8,224 nucleotides of DNA from Chitinophaga pinensis. Lineage in GTDB: Bacteria > Bacteroidota > Bacteroidia > Flavobacteriales_D > Crocinitomicaceae. Positions 6,226-8,224 of the stretch are shown one piece after another. Each line of letters starts with the position of its first letter. The first letter of the stretch is position 1. The notes under the pieces are model-generated. The model worked only from the letters and a program-made list of their open reading frames with translations. It was not told the DNA's origin and did no database searches. The position numbers and the translations under genes were made by a program. The stretch spans positions 1 to 8,224 of the forward strand of contig CAMATR010000056.1 of assembly GCA_945861175.1 (NCBI GenBank), given 5' to 3'.

Positions 6226-8064
6226 TTACTTCTTAACGAATTTACGCGTAACTATAGATTCTTCTGTAGAAATAGTCACATAGTAAACACCATTTGAATA
6301 TGAACTTGCATCAAAATTCAATGTTTGTTCACCAGCGTTTACTGCATTATTTTGAACTTCTGAAATTAATTTTCCAGTAACATCAGTAATAACAACTGCA
6401 ACATCTGAAGTGTTTTTCAATGTATATGTTACTGTAGTAGCACCTGTTGTTGGGTTAGGATAAACACTTGTAATAGCCGCGTTACCTGTGTTTTCTTCAA
6501 TACCGATAACTGGATCAAAGTTCAAACGAACATAAGGAACATTTGTTTGATAGAAAAGGGTACTTGCAATAATGTCATTCCCTTCAAGATAAAAAGATGT
6601 TGATGGCGCCGTAGTACCGGCGTTAGAGACAACCAATGCAGGGTCATAAGATCCAACCATTGCAAGGTATGCTTCACCTGCAACCAAATCTACAGGTGAT
6701 AGAAGTGGCAAGACAAGATTTGTGCTTAAGTTACTGCTTGCAACAGTAAAAGGAGCTGATTCACCAGCATAAATGAAATCTCCTGAAGCAGGATCAATCC
6801 CATAAAGTCTTGCATAAATTTCTGTTCCAACAGGTGTACCTCCTGTTCCACCGGTTAAACGAACGTTAATCGCTTTAACGGTTTGATTTTGAAAAATTTC
6901 AAAAAGGTTTCCTGTTTCAAATGATGTTACACCATCTCCATAGGTTGTTCCTGAAACGACATTATTATCACGCGCATAGATGAAGTTTGTTGTGCTGAAA
7001 GAAACATTGGCAATTGCATTATTTGTAGGCACGTCATCAATCTCAGTAGAAGTGATTGTTTGTGTAACCGCATATGATGCAGTTGACGCGCCTGAAGGAG
7101 TATAAGCTGTTGTCAAAGCAAGACTGTCTGTAGCTAGTGGCGCAATATTAGAAGCGTTACTTGTACCAGCTGCTGTTCCATTTACACTTACATTCAATTG
7201 AACGTTGTTAACTGTTTGAATACCGTTATTTAAAACATTAGCAGAGAAATCAATAGGCGCAACTTGAAGAAGTGGAATTTGGTAATAAGTTAAACCATTT
7301 GTCCCCCAAGCAGTAGAAGTTACTTCTACATCGTAATCTGGGTTGGTTGTAATTGCAACATCATCAATGAACCATCCAAATGTTGTCCAGGCATTAAGGC
7401 CTGTTTCAGCGGGGAATCTTGAAGTCCATGTGAATCGGATCCAGACAGAACTTGCGTTGCCCGCGATAAATGTTGCGAGGTTAACTGCAACTAAATCCGG
7501 GTTAGCATAAATAGCACTGTTGTTATTACCAACAAAAATGTCTCGGTCGTTATTGGTATAAATCGTTTCGAAAGTTACTCCGTCAGTACTGATTTGTACT
7601 TGTTGATCATCATTGAAAAGGGCACCATACTGCAAGAATGAAAGCGTTACTTGATCTGTATTACCTAGTGTTTGAATATCAATTGGCGCCGCCGTTGTAA
7701 GATTATAAGTAACATTTGTCAGCTGGCTGTCTTCGTTGTAATTACCGTTTTTCAATTCAGCATAATTGCCATCTGACGTTGAATTGATTCCTGTAGTAAA
7801 GAACCAGGATTGCTCGGTTGTGCCGATATCCCAACCAAATTGTGCTGGATCGGTTTGACCTGCATTGTCTACAGTCCAGTTTGTTGAAGTAGTAAAATCG
7901 TCAGACCAAATGATAGTTCCTAAGTCTTTAGGAGCAGCTGTCTCGCCTGGTTTTTGTTCAGCAGTTAAAATTTTAGAAACAGAGGACATTTTCGGGGCAT
8001 ATTGACCGAAAGCAACATTTGAGGCAAGCCCTACAAAAATCAAATTGAAGTATAATTTTTTCAT
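6226..8064 (-). CDS. T9SS-exported all-beta surface protein with type A sorting domain, 612 aa
   Basis: Predicted secreted or cell-surface protein of unknown function. A Sec signal peptide spans residues 1-20 (MKK, hydrophobic core, ending NVAFG), with Gln21 as the likely first mature residue. Residues about 48-240 resemble a MAM/jelly-roll-like beta domain (IIWSDDF near the start, then WFIDDVAI at 231-238), as seen in many Bacteroidota secreted proteins. Residues about 243-355 look like an Ig/CARDB-type beta domain with Asn-rich NNGIQTVNNVQLNVSVNG. A further beta-rich domain follows at about 360-515. The C-terminal 80 residues form a Por secretion-system sorting domain: SVYPNPTTG (533-541), ITDVTGKL, SNGVYYVTI and VTRKFVKK at the end. 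No catalytic motif is recognised, so an adhesin or matrix role is only a guess. The ATG at 8062-8064 is chosen over an in-frame ATG 13 codons upstream (8103) because it puts MKK and the signal peptide at the N-terminus and leaves the promoter-like element outside the gene. Confidence 0.9.
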   Translation of the reverse strand: MKKLYFNLIFVGLASNVAFGQYAPKMSSVSKILTAEQKPGETAAPKDLGTIIWSDDFTTSTNWTVDNAGQTDPAQFGWDIGTTEQSWFFTTGINSTSDGNYAELKNGNYNEDSQLTNVTYNLTTAAPIDIQTLGNTDQVTLSFLQYGALFNDDQQVQISTDGVTFETIYTNNDRDIFVGNNNSAIYANPDLVAVNLATFIAGNASSVWIRFTWTSRFPAETGLNAWTTFGWFIDDVAITTNPDYDVEVTSTAWGTNGLTYYQIPLLQVAPIDFSANVLNNGIQTVNNVQLNVSVNGTAAGTSNASNIAPLATDSLALTTAYTPSGASTASYAVTQTITSTEIDDVPTNNAIANVSFSTTNFIYARDNNVVSGTTYGDGVTSFETGNLFEIFQNQTVKAINVRLTGGTGGTPVGTEIYARLYGIDPASGDFIYAGESAPFTVASSNLSTNLVLPLLSPVDLVAGEAYLAMVGSYDPALVVSNAGTTAPSTSFYLEGNDIIASTLFYQTNVPYVRLNFDPVIGIEENTGNAAITSVYPNPTTGATTVTYTLKNTSDVAVVITDVTGKLISEVQNNAVNAGEQTLNFDASSYSNGVYYVTISTEESIVTRKFVKK

Positions 8065-8076
8065 TAGTAAGTTAAA

Positions 8077-8094
8077 TTTAGAAACGGGGCAAAT
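8077..8094 (-). repeat. Promoter-proximal copy of a 16-18 nt direct repeat
   Basis: The minus strand reads ATTTGCCCCGTTTCTAAA. Apart from two extra C residues it is identical to the copy at 8153-8168. It covers the end of the -7 element and the predicted transcription start of the secreted-protein gene. It could be an operator half or the remnant of a promoter duplication. Confidence 0.6.
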
Positions 8095-8097
8095 ATA
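8090..8097 (-). promoter_or_regulatory. -7 promoter element of the T9SS-protein gene
   Basis: TATATTTG is a full match to the Bacteroidota consensus TAnnTTTG and lies 25 bp ahead of the chosen ATG. This predicts an AT-rich leader of about 20 nt without a Shine-Dalgarno sequence, as is usual in this phylum. A TTTG lies 13 bp upstream, which is shorter than the normal 17-23 bp spacing, so the -33 element is uncertain. Confidence 0.55.
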
Positions 8098-8224
8098 AAG
8101 CATTTCTATTCAAAACACACGACTATTAAAAATAATTAAGGCTTAACAATCTTTTAGAAACGGCAAATTTTTTCGGGTTTCTTGAAGAACAGTGCTTGAA
8201 ATGTTGGTAAATAAATACTTGTCT
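8098..8224. other. Intergenic / unresolved window edge
   Basis: AT-rich stretch upstream of the secreted-protein gene. It holds the distal repeat copy and no recognisable gene. At the edge all three minus-strand frames stay open for only 22-32 codons (stops near 8154, 8143 and 8126), so the tail of an upstream gene is possible but cannot be picked. A plus-strand ATG at 8201 opens eight codons to the edge, too few to judge. Confidence 0.5.
8153..8168 (-). repeat. Distal copy of the 16-18 nt direct repeat
   Basis: The minus strand reads ATTTGCCGTTTCTAAA, matching the promoter-proximal copy at every one of its 16 positions with a 2-nt gap. The two copies lie 74-76 bp apart. With its flank the distal copy reads AAAATTTG, a five-of-six match to the -7 consensus, so it may be a second weak upstream promoter. 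Confidence 0.55.

Noticed and set aside
8065..8103. Longer N-terminus of the secreted protein (MLYICPVSKFNLL before MKK)
   Set aside because: It would place a full-match -7 element (8090-8097) inside the gene and put 13 residues ahead of a normal MKK signal peptide.
8126..8224. C-terminal end of an upstream minus-strand gene
   Set aside because: All three frames are open only briefly and none carries a family signature, so no frame can be chosen from 99 bases.
8201..8224. Plus-strand gene start (ATG TTG GTA ...) at the window edge
   Set aside because: Only eight codons are visible and no promoter or ribosome site supports it.

Overview
The window looks like a chromosomal segment from a member of the Bacteroidota, most likely a marine or freshwater Flavobacteriales. 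This is inferred from three things: an AT-rich sequence, a secreted protein ending in a type IX secretion (Por) C-terminal sorting domain, and matches to the Bacteroidota -7 promoter element TAnnTTTG with no strong Shine-Dalgarno sites ahead of most genes. The exact genus cannot be fixed from the sequence alone.

All six recognisable genes lie on the minus strand, so transcription runs from high to low coordinates. First comes a stand-alone gene (8064 to 6226) for a large T9SS-exported, all-beta surface protein. It has its own promoter-like element at 8090-8097 and a strong intrinsic terminator at 6174-6199. The terminator's T-tract ends directly at the ATG of a small VTT/DedA-type membrane protein (YqaA-like, 6173 to 5748). 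After a 75-bp gap comes a tight cluster: class I fructose-1,6-bisphosphatase (fbp, 5672 to 4671), the transcription-repair coupling factor (mfd, 4667 to 1326, only 3 bp after fbp), a GT-B glycosyltransferase (1308 to 175, 17 bp after mfd), and the first 62 codons of a second GT-B glycosyltransferase that overlaps the first by 14 bp and leaves the window at position 1.

The cluster mixes gluconeogenesis, DNA repair and surface-glycan synthesis. The short spacings suggest co-transcription from fbp onward, but nothing indicates one shared pathway; only the two glycosyltransferases are likely functional partners. I see no defence system, mobile element, CRISPR array, tRNA or rRNA. The least expected signals are regulatory. 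One is a terminator hairpin whose 3' arm doubles as a GGAGG Shine-Dalgarno-like sequence for yqaA. The other is a 16-nt element duplicated about 75 bp apart in front of the secreted-protein gene. I do not find convincing evidence of an undescribed multi-gene system.
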